Below, piece by piece: positions 18,029-28,114 of a stretch of DNA of 64,000 bases (positions within the stretch are counted from its first letter, which is position 1; each line of letters starts with the position of its first letter). Both the position numbers and the translations under genes were made by a program. The notes beneath the pieces were generated by a model, which was not told the origin of the DNA, made no database searches, and saw only the letters and a list, made by a program, of their open reading frames with translations. Source of the stretch: Simiduia agarivorans SA1 = DSM 21679 (GTDB taxonomy: Bacteria; Pseudomonadota; Gammaproteobacteria; Pseudomonadales; Cellvibrionaceae); assembly GCF_000305785.2 (NCBI RefSeq), contig NC_018868.3:2080001-2144000 (forward strand), in the 5' to 3' direction.

Positions 18029-19021
18029 ATGAAACACTTGGATATCTATGGCGTGGGCGCCGCATTGGTGGACACCGAAATCAAAGTCTCAGACCAGCAA
18101 CTGCTGGACTGGGGCATACAAAAAGGCGTCATGACCTTGGTTGATGAGGCCCGTCAGACCGAGCTGCTCACCGCCATGGGCGAACACCTTGCCGGCGCCG
18201 AACGCGCGTCTGGCGGTTCCGCCGCCAACACCATCATCGGCGCGGCCTGGATGGGTGCAAAAACCGGGTATGCCTGCCGGGTGGCGGACGATGACAACGG
18301 CCGTTTTTATCTGGCCGACATGGACCGCGCCGGCGTGCAACTGACGCAGGACAAAACCACGTCGGCGTCGGGTATTACCGGTAAATGCCTGGTCATGATC
18401 ACGCCGGATGCCGAACGCACCATGAATACCTACCTGGGCACCAGCGAAGGACTGGCGGCAGATAACCTGCACCTGGACCACATCGCGGCCAGCCAATGGC
18501 TGTACCTGGAAGGCTATCTGGTCACCTCTGACACCGGCCGACCGGCCGCCATCGCGGCGCGCAACCACGCCGAGCAACACGCCACCCGTACCGCACTGAG
18601 CCTGAGCGACCCGGCCATGGTGCAGTTTTTCCGCGACGGCCTGCTGGAGATGATTGGCGGCGGAGTCGATCTGCTGTTCTGCAACCGCGATGAAGCGCTG
18701 GGATTTACCCAGACACAAACGCTGAACGACGCCGCTGCTGCGCTGAAACATCACTGCAGGCAGTTTGCCATCACCCTGGGCGCCGAGGGTGCGCTGTTGT
18801 TTGACGGGGAACAGGAAATGATGGTGGCAGGCCAACCCGCCTGCGCGGTCGATACCAACGGTGCCGGCGACATGTTTGCCGGTGCGTTTCTGTACGGCCT
18901 GACCCAAGGCTGGGATTTTGCCCGCGCCGGAGAGCTGGCAAACCGCGCGGCAGCGCAAGTCGTCAGTCAATACGGACCGCGGCTGACCGAAGCGCAATAC
19001 CGATCCCTGACGTCAGTCTGA
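18029..19021 (+). CDS. PfkB family sugar/nucleoside kinase
   Basis: The 330-residue product has the ribokinase fold: N-terminal YGVGAALVDTEIKVSD, the substrate-contacting GGSAANTI, and the C-terminal catalytic motif DTNGAGDMFAGAFL with the base aspartate. Proteins of this type next to mrcB are often annotated adenosine kinase, but the substrate cannot be decided from sequence. The ATG at 18029 is used rather than the TTG at 18011. It diverges from mrcB and converges with the GGDEF-EAL gene. Confidence 0.9.
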   Translation: MKHLDIYGVGAALVDTEIKVSDQQLLDWGIQKGVMTLVDEARQTELLTAMGEHLAGAERASGGSAANTIIGAAWMGAKTGYACRVADDDNGRFYLADMDRAGVQLTQDKTTSASGITGKCLVMITPDAERTMNTYLGTSEGLAADNLHLDHIAASQWLYLEGYLVTSDTGRPAAIAARNHAEQHATRTALSLSDPAMVQFFRDGLLEMIGGGVDLLFCNRDEALGFTQTQTLNDAAAALKHHCRQFAITLGAEGALLFDGEQEMMVAGQPACAVDTNGAGDMFAGAFLYGLTQGWDFARAGELANRAAAQVVSQYGPRLTEAQYRSLTSV

Positions 19022-19034
19022 GCCCTCAGCGCAC

Positions 19035-21104
19035 TTAGTGACCACCGGGTTTGGCCGCCGCAAGTCCCAGCAGCGTTTCCAGTGGTTTGGGCGGACTGAA
19101 AAAATAGCCTTGCGCGTAATCCACGCCGATGTCCTGCAATAAGCCCAGGACTTCGGCGTTTTCCACGTACTCAGCCACGGTTTTCAGGCCGATTACGCCA
19201 GCCAGGTGATTGATGCTGGACACCATCGCCAGATCAATGGAGCCCGGCGTCATGGCCCGCACGAAACTGCCATCGATCTTGAGAAAGTCCACCGGCAGGT
19301 CGCGCAGGTAGCCAAAAGATGACAAGCCGCTACCGAAATCGTCCAGGTAAAACTTGCACCCCAATCCCCGCAGGCTTTTGATCAGGTGCACCGCCGCACG
19401 GAAATTCGCTACCGCCGCGGTCTCGGTAATCTCGAAATGCAGCCGGCTGGGATCTATGCCGCTCGCTTCGATTTCACTGTGCACAAATTGCGCGAAGGTT
19501 TCGTCGCTGATAGTGGTGCCGGATAAATTGACACCAAAACTCACGCGTTTATCCGGACAGCGTTCGATGAACTCCACCACTTTGATCAGCACAGTGCGAT
19601 CAATTTCGTCCATCAATCCAAAACGTTCCGCCGCCGGCAAAAATTGCCCGGGCGCCACCAGTTTGCCGTCGTCATCCAGCATCCGCACCAGCACCTCCAC
19701 GTGGCTGATCCGTGCATGCGGTTCAGCCACAGGTACCAGAGGCTGTGCGTACAACACCATCCGGTCTTCGGCCAGCGCGGCACTGATCTTGCCAACCCAA
19801 TGCATCTGCGAACGGCGACGCTCTACCGCGGCGCTGTTGAGATTATGGTGCAAATGAATCCGGTTGCGCCCGGTTTCTTTGGCGGCCTCGCTGGCAGCCG
19901 TCGCCGCCGCCAACGCCTGGCTTTCCGATTCGGTGTCCACATCCACCGCCATGGCGCCGATGCTGATTGCGGCTTTGATGCGCTGGCCTTCCCATTCAAA
20001 GTTGAGCGCTTGCACCGATTGAATCATGGCATCGGCCACGCGCTGGGTGCCGGCCAGAGTTGCGCCCCGCAACAACACGCCAAATTCATCGCTGCCAATG
20101 CGCGCCAATACATCCTGCCTACGCAGGCTGGCCGCCAGGGTTTGCGCCAATTGCACCAGCAACTGGTCGCCACCGGCCTGGCCACAGGTCTCATTGATTA
20201 CCCGCATCTGGTATATGTCGATCACCATCAAACCATGACCGGCATTCCCGCATTTAGCCCTGGCCACTTCGCGCGCAAGCTCTGCCTCAAACTGCAAACG
20301 ATTGGGCAACTGGGTCAGTCCATCATGGGTGGCCTGCCAATTCATCCGCGCCGTGGTGCGCCGGCTACCACTGGCATCGCGAAATACCAGTACACACCCC
20401 GCCACGCGGCGTTGACCATCCCGGAACGGCGCCGCCATGGCATCGACCGCCATGGGTTCTTCACCACTGACAAACAACTGAGCATTACTGGCGGCATTAC
20501 TGAGCCGGCCGCGCGTGAGCGCGTCCCTGACCAGACAGGGCAATGGCTGGTGTGACTCACCGTTAAACAGAGTGAACAAATTGCACACTTCCACGCCCAT
20601 GGCTGAATGGGCACCCACATTGAGGAGACTGCGGGCGCTGGGATTAAGCGCGGTGACCATGCCCCGCTCGTCGGTCAGAATGACCGCGTCGGCAACGGAA
20701 AACAGGGCCAGCTGGACCTGCTCCCTGAGCGAGACCAATTCGTCCCGGAATGGCTGACTTTCGCTGATGTCTTCCAGCAGCAACAGCCAACCCTCTGGCC
20801 TGGCTTCAATGGCGCGCCAACGCAGCGAGAATTGCGTACTGTCTGCCGCGCGCATGCGTTGTACGAAGGGCCCCTGATTCTGGAATTGACTGACCATGGC
20901 GCTGAAGTCTTGCGCGGGACCGGTTACCCGCGCCGGCAGCAGACTGTTAATCAGTGGGGTGCGGCCGCCCAAGGCTTTCTCTGCACGTTGATTGGCCCAA
21001 AGGACCCGGCCTTGTGCGTCGGCCAGAATGACAAAATCGCTGACCTGCTGGAGCAGGCTGTCTATGAAGAGTGGCTGTTGTCGGTTTTCAGCAACTTGGC
21101 TCAA
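19035..21104 (-). CDS. PAS-GGDEF-EAL c-di-GMP signalling protein
   Basis: The 689-residue protein lacks membrane segments. Two PAS domains (about 1-120 and 125-240) precede a GGDEF domain whose signature reads IGSDEFGVL, i.e. GSDEF, and an EAL domain. The EAL domain keeps ExLxR (EVLVRM), DDFGSG and FLKIDGSFV, so phosphodiesterase activity is likely; cyclase activity is doubtful because of the changed GGDEF. The start is a TTG with AAGGA 7 bases upstream; the next in-frame ATG would remove most of the first PAS domain. It would link an internal signal to c-di-GMP level. Confidence 0.92.
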   Translation of the reverse strand: MSQVAENRQQPLFIDSLLQQVSDFVILADAQGRVLWANQRAEKALGGRTPLINSLLPARVTGPAQDFSAMVSQFQNQGPFVQRMRAADSTQFSLRWRAIEARPEGWLLLLEDISESQPFRDELVSLREQVQLALFSVADAVILTDERGMVTALNPSARSLLNVGAHSAMGVEVCNLFTLFNGESHQPLPCLVRDALTRGRLSNAASNAQLFVSGEEPMAVDAMAAPFRDGQRRVAGCVLVFRDASGSRRTTARMNWQATHDGLTQLPNRLQFEAELAREVARAKCGNAGHGLMVIDIYQMRVINETCGQAGGDQLLVQLAQTLAASLRRQDVLARIGSDEFGVLLRGATLAGTQRVADAMIQSVQALNFEWEGQRIKAAISIGAMAVDVDTESESQALAAATAASEAAKETGRNRIHLHHNLNSAAVERRRSQMHWVGKISAALAEDRMVLYAQPLVPVAEPHARISHVEVLVRMLDDDGKLVAPGQFLPAAERFGLMDEIDRTVLIKVVEFIERCPDKRVSFGVNLSGTTISDETFAQFVHSEIEASGIDPSRLHFEITETAAVANFRAAVHLIKSLRGLGCKFYLDDFGSGLSSFGYLRDLPVDFLKIDGSFVRAMTPGSIDLAMVSSINHLAGVIGLKTVAEYVENAEVLGLLQDIGVDYAQGYFFSPPKPLETLLGLAAAKPGGH

Positions 21105-21243
21105 GAGTCATCCTTTTGGGTATTGGCGCCTTCCACTGAAGTATAGGTTGGCCTGCGCAGTTGGTTAGACTCTTTGACTATGGATTCCCTCACACATAGG
21201 GCGTTTTTATTACCATTTGGCACCTTAATCCACGAAAAAGGCG

Positions 21244-23559
21244 TCAGAACAGATCCAGCTGGTCATCCACCAAACGATCAAAACGTTCACCAAACACGCC
21301 CAGAATGGCGTCGGCAACCGGGCGCAATTGGCGCTCGAGGTAATGCGCGTAATCCAACGGCGACTGCTGCCGGGACAGGGGCTCGGGACCATTCACCGTG
21401 ATCAGGTATTCGACCCAATCACCCCGCTTGGGGGGCTCTGGCAATTTGAGTGCGGCCTGCACGTGCGGCGGCCGATTGCGGGTGTAGTCCGTCAAGCGGC
21501 GTCGAAGGCGTTTGCGATACACCAATTGCGCATCCAATTCGCCGGCCCGCAAGGCCGCCACCTGATCCAGCAGCCAGCGCTTCCAGCTCAGGCCTTCGAA
21601 TAGCCGCCAGTACAATTCCCGTTGAAAATCGCGCGCCAACCGGGTCCAGTCTGTGCGCACAGCCTCCAGCCCTTTAAAAATCAGCTCACGTCCTTTTTCG
21701 CCCGACACGATGCCGGCATAACGCTTTTTACTGCCGGTTTCAGCGCCCCGGATGGTGGGCATAAAAAACTTTTCGAAATGGGTTTCAAACTCAATTTCCA
21801 GCGCGCTCGTCAACGCCAGTTCCGCGTCGAGTTTTTCTCGCCACCAGTGGTTTAAGCCGGCGGCCAGCGCCGTGCCGGTTGCGCGCGCGTCCTCGCCCTT
21901 GTCGATATCAGCCAACCAGACAAATAAAGAGTCCGTATCACCATAGATGACCTGGTAACCCTGGTCTTCAATCCAATCGCGCGATTGCCGGATGATGTCA
22001 TGCCCGCGCAAGGTAATGGAACTGCACACGCGCGGGTCGAAAAACCGGCACCCCTCTGAACCCAGCACCCCGTAAAACGAATTCATGAGAATTTTTATCG
22101 CCTGCGACAAAGGCGCATCGCCGCGTTGCTTGGCCTGGTCGCGGGCATTCCAGAGATGCGCAATCAGGTCAGGCAGTATGTGCCCCTCGCGGGAGAATGT
22201 GGCGCCATTGAAGCCCGGTACCGTCGCGTCGGCCTGTTGCGCGCGCGCTAACCAATAGCCGCAAGGATCAATCAGAAAAGTCCGGATAATAGAGGGGTAC
22301 AGGCTTTTGAAATCCAGCACCAGTACGTTGTCATAGATACCCGGCACAGATTCCATGACATAGCCACCGGGGCTGACGATATCGGATTCCAGCTCGCCCA
22401 GGTTTGGCGCAATGTAACCAGCACGATGCAGCCTGGGCAGATAGGAAAATTCGAATGCGGCCACCGAACCACCCACGCGATCCAGCGGCAAGCCCGTGAG
22501 CCGCGCCCGCGCCAGCACGAATTCGAGCAAATGGGCGCGAGCAAAAATATCGGCGACCAGCTTACAATCCTGTAGGTTGTAGCGAGCCAGCGCCACCTTA
22601 TCGTGTTGAAATAACCGGCTGATTTCACCCCCGCGATCGGTACCGGAAATCAGCTTGGCGTCTCCGAGCAACTGCCCCGATACATGGTTCAGGCTGAAGG
22701 ATTCAAACTGGTAACTGGCGGCTTTCAGCCAATCGATGCCATCGAGCGCCACCCGACCCGGGATGTGTATGTAGCGTCGCTCAGACTCCGCATCTTCCCG
22801 CCAGCGAGGCTCGGCCCCTTGGCGCCCAAGCGAGAATTTCAGTTTTTGCGCCTGGCAGAATTGCGCCAGCATCCACAGGTCGAAGCCCACCAGATTCCAG
22901 CCGATGAGGATATCCGGATCGAGCAAGCGCAGCGCGCGCAGGAATTTGTCCAGGCAATCCCGCTGATCCCGGCAACTGATCAGTTCAAATTCGGTTTGCT
23001 CCGGGCAGTCGCCCACCATGTAGACCCGCGCAACATCGCAGCCATAGATACCGATGGAAAATAATTGTTTGCCATCCATGGACGTTTCAATGTCCAGCGA
23101 CAGAGAACGCAGGGCTATGTCCTGCACCGGCGCCGGCAGCAATTTGCGTACAGGCAGACGTTCGCGCCCTGCGCTGGCACTGTGCCATTGCACATCGGCG
23201 GTGATGAATCGCTCCATGAGATACCGGTCGGGCGGGCGGATATCCGTTTCCCATAGGGCAATACCGGCCGCCTCGGCAAGTGATTCGATTTCGCGCTGGG
23301 TGCGCAAGTCATGGCAATAGAGCGCGTTAACCGGGCGCGCATCCCTGTTGCAGAGTTCAACCGGCTGCTGACGCCAATCGGGAAGATGGCCGATCAACTC
23401 ACTCAGGCGGGACAGGTCGTCGCGGTCAAAAAAACACACGCTTTGCTCGCCGCTGACGACCAATAAACGCGCGCCTTCCGGTGTTGCCACCCAGAATTCC
23501 AGCGTGAGGCCTGTACGGCCTTCACGCCAGTCACGGGTGAGAAGGAAACCCTGTTGCAC
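21244..23559 (-). CDS. polB: DNA polymerase II
   Basis: Family B DNA polymerase used in damage tolerance and restart of replication. The 771-residue product has the 3'-5' exonuclease motifs (SLDIETSMDG; DILIGWNLVGFDLWML) and the polymerase motifs DFKSLYPS, KILMNSFYGVLG and YGDTDSLF. The N-terminus QQGFLLTRDWREG matches the E. coli enzyme, which supports the GTG start at 23559; this lies 3 bases after the stop of the DUF2333 gene. No LexA box is visible just upstream, so if SOS-regulated the control must act at the operon start. Confidence 0.97.
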   Translation of the reverse strand: MQQGFLLTRDWREGRTGLTLEFWVATPEGARLLVVSGEQSVCFFDRDDLSRLSELIGHLPDWRQQPVELCNRDARPVNALYCHDLRTQREIESLAEAAGIALWETDIRPPDRYLMERFITADVQWHSASAGRERLPVRKLLPAPVQDIALRSLSLDIETSMDGKQLFSIGIYGCDVARVYMVGDCPEQTEFELISCRDQRDCLDKFLRALRLLDPDILIGWNLVGFDLWMLAQFCQAQKLKFSLGRQGAEPRWREDAESERRYIHIPGRVALDGIDWLKAASYQFESFSLNHVSGQLLGDAKLISGTDRGGEISRLFQHDKVALARYNLQDCKLVADIFARAHLLEFVLARARLTGLPLDRVGGSVAAFEFSYLPRLHRAGYIAPNLGELESDIVSPGGYVMESVPGIYDNVLVLDFKSLYPSIIRTFLIDPCGYWLARAQQADATVPGFNGATFSREGHILPDLIAHLWNARDQAKQRGDAPLSQAIKILMNSFYGVLGSEGCRFFDPRVCSSITLRGHDIIRQSRDWIEDQGYQVIYGDTDSLFVWLADIDKGEDARATGTALAAGLNHWWREKLDAELALTSALEIEFETHFEKFFMPTIRGAETGSKKRYAGIVSGEKGRELIFKGLEAVRTDWTRLARDFQRELYWRLFEGLSWKRWLLDQVAALRAGELDAQLVYRKRLRRRLTDYTRNRPPHVQAALKLPEPPKRGDWVEYLITVNGPEPLSRQQSPLDYAHYLERQLRPVADAILGVFGERFDRLVDDQLDLF

Positions 23560-23562
23560 CCA

Positions 23563-24636
23563 TTAACCCTGGGCCAGGAGCTCCCGCAAATCAATGATTG
23601 CGGCGTTGGCGCGGGAAATGTAATTCGCCATTACCAGTGAGTGGTTGGCGAGCATACCAAAGCCGGAGCCATTCAGGATCATGGGGCTACCGAGAGGCTC
23701 CTGCGTCGCTTCCAGCTCACGAATGATTTGCTGCAAACTGACGCGGGCATTTTTCTTTTCCAGCACGTCGGCGAAATCCACCTCGGCAGCTTTGAGCAAA
23801 TGCAGCAGTGCCCAGCTGGTACCGCGCGCCTCGTAAAAGACATCGTCGATTTCCCACCAGGAGGTTTTGACCACCAGCTCTGCCGGCACCGCGGTGGATT
23901 GAACCGCAGCCGCATCACCGGCCAAATCCGTATTCACCCGGACCCGCTCCACACTGGCTGACAAACGCTGGGACAAGCTGCCCAAGCGGGATTCGACCGT
24001 GCGCAACCAGTAATTGAGATTATCTGCACGAGCATAAAACTGCGCTTCACGATCGTTTGGATCCGTCAGGCGCGTGAGATACGACTCTAATCGTTTGATG
24101 CCGGCAGCGTATTCGTTCTCAGACGACGGCAACATCCAGCTGCGATGATCGAAATTAAAACGGGGCTCCGCCAGTGCGAGATCTTTGTCCTCACGGGACT
24201 GCGATTGCGACCGACTCAGGGCTTCGCGCATGGCCTTGCTCATGTCGCGCACCTGCACCAATACGCCAAATTCCCAATTGGGAATATTGTCCATCCACAC
24301 CGAGGGCGGCATAAGGTCATTGCTGAGATAGCCGCCGGGTTTGGTCAGCAGCGTATCGGCAATATGAATCAGCGTGGCGGTGGTTACCGCGCCCACCACC
24401 GGCTCCGCTGACTGTGCAGGCACTCGTTCAGCGGCAACCTGTTGTACTGAAAAGGGCGCCGGCTCGGTATCCCAGATGATCGCCAGCACCACCAACGGCA
24501 ATGCCAGCGCGACCAGCGCGATCAACACCCAGCGCCAGTGCGATTGCCGGGTAAAATCCTCTTTCACATCCGCGCTGTAATCAGACATGCTGCGCTTGTT
24601 TTTCAACCAGAAGCGTTTAAGCCGATTCCACGCCAT
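23563..24636 (-). CDS. DUF2333 family membrane protein
   Basis: The 357-residue protein has a basic N-terminus, one transmembrane helix (about 37-57) and a large periplasmic helical domain, the layout of DUF2333. Conserved-looking segments include GGYLSNDLMPPSVWMDN and GSGFGMLANHSLVMANYISRAN. The start ATG at 24636 has GGGAG 9 bases upstream. It is immediately followed by polB, with 3 bases between them. The function of the family is not known to me. Confidence 0.88.
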   Translation of the reverse strand: MAWNRLKRFWLKNKRSMSDYSADVKEDFTRQSHWRWVLIALVALALPLVVLAIIWDTEPAPFSVQQVAAERVPAQSAEPVVGAVTTATLIHIADTLLTKPGGYLSNDLMPPSVWMDNIPNWEFGVLVQVRDMSKAMREALSRSQSQSREDKDLALAEPRFNFDHRSWMLPSSENEYAAGIKRLESYLTRLTDPNDREAQFYARADNLNYWLRTVESRLGSLSQRLSASVERVRVNTDLAGDAAAVQSTAVPAELVVKTSWWEIDDVFYEARGTSWALLHLLKAAEVDFADVLEKKNARVSLQQIIRELEATQEPLGSPMILNGSGFGMLANHSLVMANYISRANAAIIDLRELLAQG

Positions 24637-24666
24637 TGCGAGAAGCTCCCTATTAACCTTTGAACA

Positions 24667-25155
24667 CTAGTGTTGATGGTGGTGATGATGATCAGCGCCG
24701 CGGGCCGAACGCACGTCGGCGGTGGCTGCAACTTTTTCGCCGGAGGCAAATCTGAATTCAGTCGCGACCGTCTGGCCCGCTCGCAATGGCGCCGCCAACC
24801 GGAACAGCATCACGTGATACCCGCCGGGTGCCAACTCTACCGTTTGGCCTGCAGGAATCACCACCTGCTCCAATCTGCGCATGCGCATCATGCCGCCATC
24901 GTCCTGACTGGCATGCAATTCGGTTTTATCGGCACCCTGGACGGCCACAGAAACCAACGTGACATCTTTTTTGCCGGTGTTTTTCACACTGGCAAACAGT
25001 GCCGAACTGGATGTACCCGGAATGGATTCCCTCGCCCAGCTGTCGCTGATCACTACGTCCGCAAAACTCATGGACGAGACCAATAACGCCGCAGGCAAGG
25101 CCAGACCCGCCAATAACTTTACCGATAGCGGCTCGCAAAACGCCATTATTTTCAT
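24667..25155 (-). CDS. PCuAC-type periplasmic copper chaperone
   Basis: The 162-residue product has a signal peptide ending near SMSFA and a single PCuAC (DUF461) domain. This domain binds Cu(I) in the periplasm through His and Met residues, here ELHASQDDGGMMRM and GGYHVML, and commonly passes copper to cytochrome oxidase. The C-terminus ends in a His-rich tail (DHHHHHQH) that could bind extra metal. The ATG at 25155 follows AAGGAG. The gene starts 16 bases after the LapD-like gene on the same strand, an odd functional partner. Confidence 0.92.
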   Translation of the reverse strand: MKIMAFCEPLSVKLLAGLALPAALLVSSMSFADVVISDSWARESIPGTSSSALFASVKNTGKKDVTLVSVAVQGADKTELHASQDDGGMMRMRRLEQVVIPAGQTVELAPGGYHVMLFRLAAPLRAGQTVATEFRFASGEKVAATADVRSARGADHHHHHQH

Positions 25156-25171
25156 GCTGCACTCCTTATTA

Positions 25172-27112
25172 TCAGCCCTGTTCATCAACGGGCAAATCCT
25201 CAGCCGGATGGCCCAGCAGGTATCCCATGCCACCGTCCAGTCCCAACGCGGTAATCTGCTGCCACTCGGCGGCCGTTTCCACGCCCTCGGCCAGCACCAT
25301 CATATCGCAACTGTGTGCGATTTGAGCCAAGGACTTAACAAAGAACTGGTTTTCCTGACTGGCGTCAATCGCGCGAATGAAGCTGCGATCAATCTTCAAG
25401 CTGTATAGCGCAAGCGATTGCAGATAGTTGAACGCTTTACCCGCCTGACCAAAGTGGTCGAGCGCTACCCTGACGCCCTGGGCCTGCACCCGCGCCAACA
25501 AATCTGTCAGTTCACTGCGATGATTTACCATCACCTGCTCGCTGACCTCCAGAATCAACCGCTCCGCTATAGCCGGGTGCTGACCCAGAAAGTGTGACAA
25601 CCACAAACCAAAACCGGTATCGGCCACCGTGCTGGGCGATAAGTTCACACACAAATCACATTCCGGTACGGGCAACACCTGCGCCAACTTTTGTAACACA
25701 CACCGATCCAATTTGGGCGCCAGACCAAAGCGCTCGACCAGCGGCAGTACTCTACCCGCACTTTGTAACTGGCCATCCACCGGTATACGTACCAGCACCT
25801 CTGCATGCAGCAACGATTGCGAGGCATCACACACCGGCTGGTAATGCAGCACCAGACCGCCGGCATCCAGTAACCGGCCCAGTAATTGCTGCCATTCGTT
25901 TGCGGGGCGTCCAGCCGAGCCCGAGGGCTCTGCCATCATCCATGCCGGTCGGCGCTGATGCTGAGCACGGCGCAGGGCTTCGTCCGCATTGGCCAGTAAC
26001 TGGCTGTCCAGCGTCACCGCCGGCACATGCACGGCACCGATGGCGGCGGGAATACTGCCCTCGGGCCAGGCAATTTGTTGCAACGCCTGCGCAAGCCCGG
26101 CGCACAGCGATTCCGTCTGTTCACGCTCAATGGCAGGCACAAAAATACAAAAATCCGCACCACCTCGACGAGACACAATTGCACCCGGCCAACGCTCTAC
26201 CATCGGTACCAACAGCGCGGCCACCTGCTTTAAAAGTAAGTCGCCCGCTTCACGGCCCTGCAACTGGTTGTAGGTCTGCATGTCACTGATTTGCAATAAC
26301 AACAGTGCACCTTCGCCGCCACCGCGTTCGGATTGAATGAAGGATTCCAGGCGCGCATCAAAATCCACCCGGTTTGACAGGCCGGTCACAGCATCCTGAT
26401 GCGACGCCCGGTGCAGCGATTCGGTCAGCTCCAGTTGCTCGCGGAACATATCGCGGATTTTCACCACCATGCGATTCATGGCCAGCACCATGCGCCGCAA
26501 TTCGCGCGTGCGCGGCAAGGTGGCCTGCTCGGTGAACTCACGCCGGCAAATGGCTTCCGCCTGGCGCTCCACCTGGCGCAGCGGCCGCAACAAAAAGTGC
26601 AGGGCAATGCCCGCAAGCCCGTAGGCAAGTACTGCAGTGAACATAAACAGCCACAACTGCTCATTGAATACCCGCCACAAGTCGCGATACGCCAGGCCGG
26701 TGTGCGCACTCACTTTGAGTTCACCCAAACGGAACCAACCGCTGATGACCTCCGACTTACCGGCGGGCTCGGGGATTTCAATCAGATCGATGAACCACGC
26801 CGGTACGCCGTCAGCTTCCAATTGCTGATTGCGCTCCACCAGTACCTGCCCGTTCAGATCGAGATAGACGATCTCGCGGTAGTAGCCGCGATCAAAAATC
26901 ACATCGATCATCGAGCCCACCAGGACCAGATCCTTATCCTGTGCCGCCTGGGAAATCGAAAAACCCAGGGCTGTTGCCGTGTCCTGTGCGTGGACCTGCA
27001 TCTGCTCGTAAAAATAGCTGCGGGCATTGAACACGCTGACCACGAGGTTGCCCGCGAGCAACACGATAACCAGACAGGTGATAGCAAAAATTAACTGACG
27101 TAACAGGCTCAC
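25172..27112 (-). CDS. lapD: LapD-like inner-membrane c-di-GMP receptor
   Basis: The 646-residue product starts SLLRQLIFAI (GTG 27112, GGGAG upstream), like LapD of Pseudomonas fluorescens. It has a first transmembrane helix, a periplasmic LapD/MoxY N-terminal domain with HAQDTATALG and FDRGYYREI, a second helix and HAMP segment (about 150-210), then degenerate GGDEF (SRRGGADF) and EAL domains. The EAL domain keeps EVLVR, but DHFG replaces DDFG, so it should bind but not cleave c-di-GMP. LapD binds the periplasmic protease LapG and so controls release of a surface adhesin. No lapG or adhesin gene is in the window. Confidence 0.82.
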   Translation of the reverse strand: MSLLRQLIFAITCLVIVLLAGNLVVSVFNARSYFYEQMQVHAQDTATALGFSISQAAQDKDLVLVGSMIDVIFDRGYYREIVYLDLNGQVLVERNQQLEADGVPAWFIDLIEIPEPAGKSEVISGWFRLGELKVSAHTGLAYRDLWRVFNEQLWLFMFTAVLAYGLAGIALHFLLRPLRQVERQAEAICRREFTEQATLPRTRELRRMVLAMNRMVVKIRDMFREQLELTESLHRASHQDAVTGLSNRVDFDARLESFIQSERGGGEGALLLLQISDMQTYNQLQGREAGDLLLKQVAALLVPMVERWPGAIVSRRGGADFCIFVPAIEREQTESLCAGLAQALQQIAWPEGSIPAAIGAVHVPAVTLDSQLLANADEALRRAQHQRRPAWMMAEPSGSAGRPANEWQQLLGRLLDAGGLVLHYQPVCDASQSLLHAEVLVRIPVDGQLQSAGRVLPLVERFGLAPKLDRCVLQKLAQVLPVPECDLCVNLSPSTVADTGFGLWLSHFLGQHPAIAERLILEVSEQVMVNHRSELTDLLARVQAQGVRVALDHFGQAGKAFNYLQSLALYSLKIDRSFIRAIDASQENQFFVKSLAQIAHSCDMMVLAEGVETAAEWQQITALGLDGGMGYLLGHPAEDLPVDEQG

Positions 27113-27181
27113 CGGCGCTCCCGGACTGACTGTGGATTTTGCCCTGACTATAGCATGAGCGGCGATGACCACCGCCAGTGG

Positions 27182-27931
27182 TTATCCGGCCGATGCGACC
27201 GGCGCAAGCTGTTGCGGGACTGGCACCACCACGATCCGCGGTCTGGGCGACAAGCCGGTGGTTGCGCTGAACTGGAACTGGGGCTGAGCCTGCTTGAGCT
27301 GTTGATAGACCCAGCGGGCCTCGGCGTCTGTGCGAGCGTAGATCACAATGCGCTCCTTGTGCCTGACCAGCTGGGACGCCAACCCTTGCAATTGAGCCAC
27401 CAAACCGGGGTCGCGCGATGACAAGGCATCCACCGGTAGCGGCAACTCATTCAGCGCGGCGCCGGCCAGCACCAACTGCTCCTGCTGTGCCAGCGCCTGG
27501 CGCAGTGCGATTGCCTCCGGATTCTGTGGATCTACGCGCAATAATCGGCGCAGGTACCGTTGCGCGCGCTTGTAGTCACCTTCGGACAGGGCGGCATTGG
27601 CAAGCGCAAGGTAGCGCCGGCAGATCATACTCAAGCCACGACGGGCATGGGGGTTTTCAGGGTCCAGCACCAATGCGCCGCGGTACAGCTCGAACGCACT
27701 GTTGCGCAAAGGCACGGTCAGGTGGTCGCGCGCCAACGCCTCGTCCGCCGCCGCCAGGTATTCCAACAGCTGGTTTTCCGGCTCAACCGCAGAGGGCTCG
27801 AAAGGTGCCGGCCGCTGCAACTGGGTCAGCTGCGTCAATTGCGGCACGCAGCCAGACAGAAACACCAGCAGCGCTGTAACAATCCACACCCGCGGCCGAT
27901 CAGACCATCGGGAGGTGGCGCCCGCTGACAA
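27182..27931 (-). CDS. TPR-containing lipoprotein
   Basis: The product has a lipoprotein leader with lipobox LSGC (WIVTALLVFLSGC), then a helical tetratricopeptide domain (FELYRGALVLDPENPHARRGL; LSEGDYKRAQRYLRRLLRVDPQNPEA) and a C-terminal domain of about 60 residues with strands ending in Pro/Val-rich sequence. The start is uncertain: TTG 27931 gives an n-region with arginines, GTG 27886 a shorter leader, while the frame is open to 28189. It lies upstream of the LapD-like gene on the same strand (69-base gap). I infer an envelope role; the partner is unknown. Confidence 0.75.
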   Translation of the reverse strand: MSAGATSRWSDRPRVWIVTALLVFLSGCVPQLTQLTQLQRPAPFEPSAVEPENQLLEYLAAADEALARDHLTVPLRNSAFELYRGALVLDPENPHARRGLSMICRRYLALANAALSEGDYKRAQRYLRRLLRVDPQNPEAIALRQALAQQEQLVLAGAALNELPLPVDALSSRDPGLVAQLQGLASQLVRHKERIVIYARTDAEARWVYQQLKQAQPQFQFSATTGLSPRPRIVVVPVPQQLAPVASAG

Positions 27932-28114
27932 GATGACAGCTGCGGGCGACGATTTTTGAGTTAATGGAACACGTTGAAGCACTGACCAATCCGACAAAAC
28001 CACTGCCAAAGCGACAAAACGCCACGGGAAGCACACAGCTGACCAGAGGCAGGTGCTATCCTTGACCTCTTTTCTGCCCGACCCACCCGGGCATCCACAT
28101 AGACATTTGTACCG

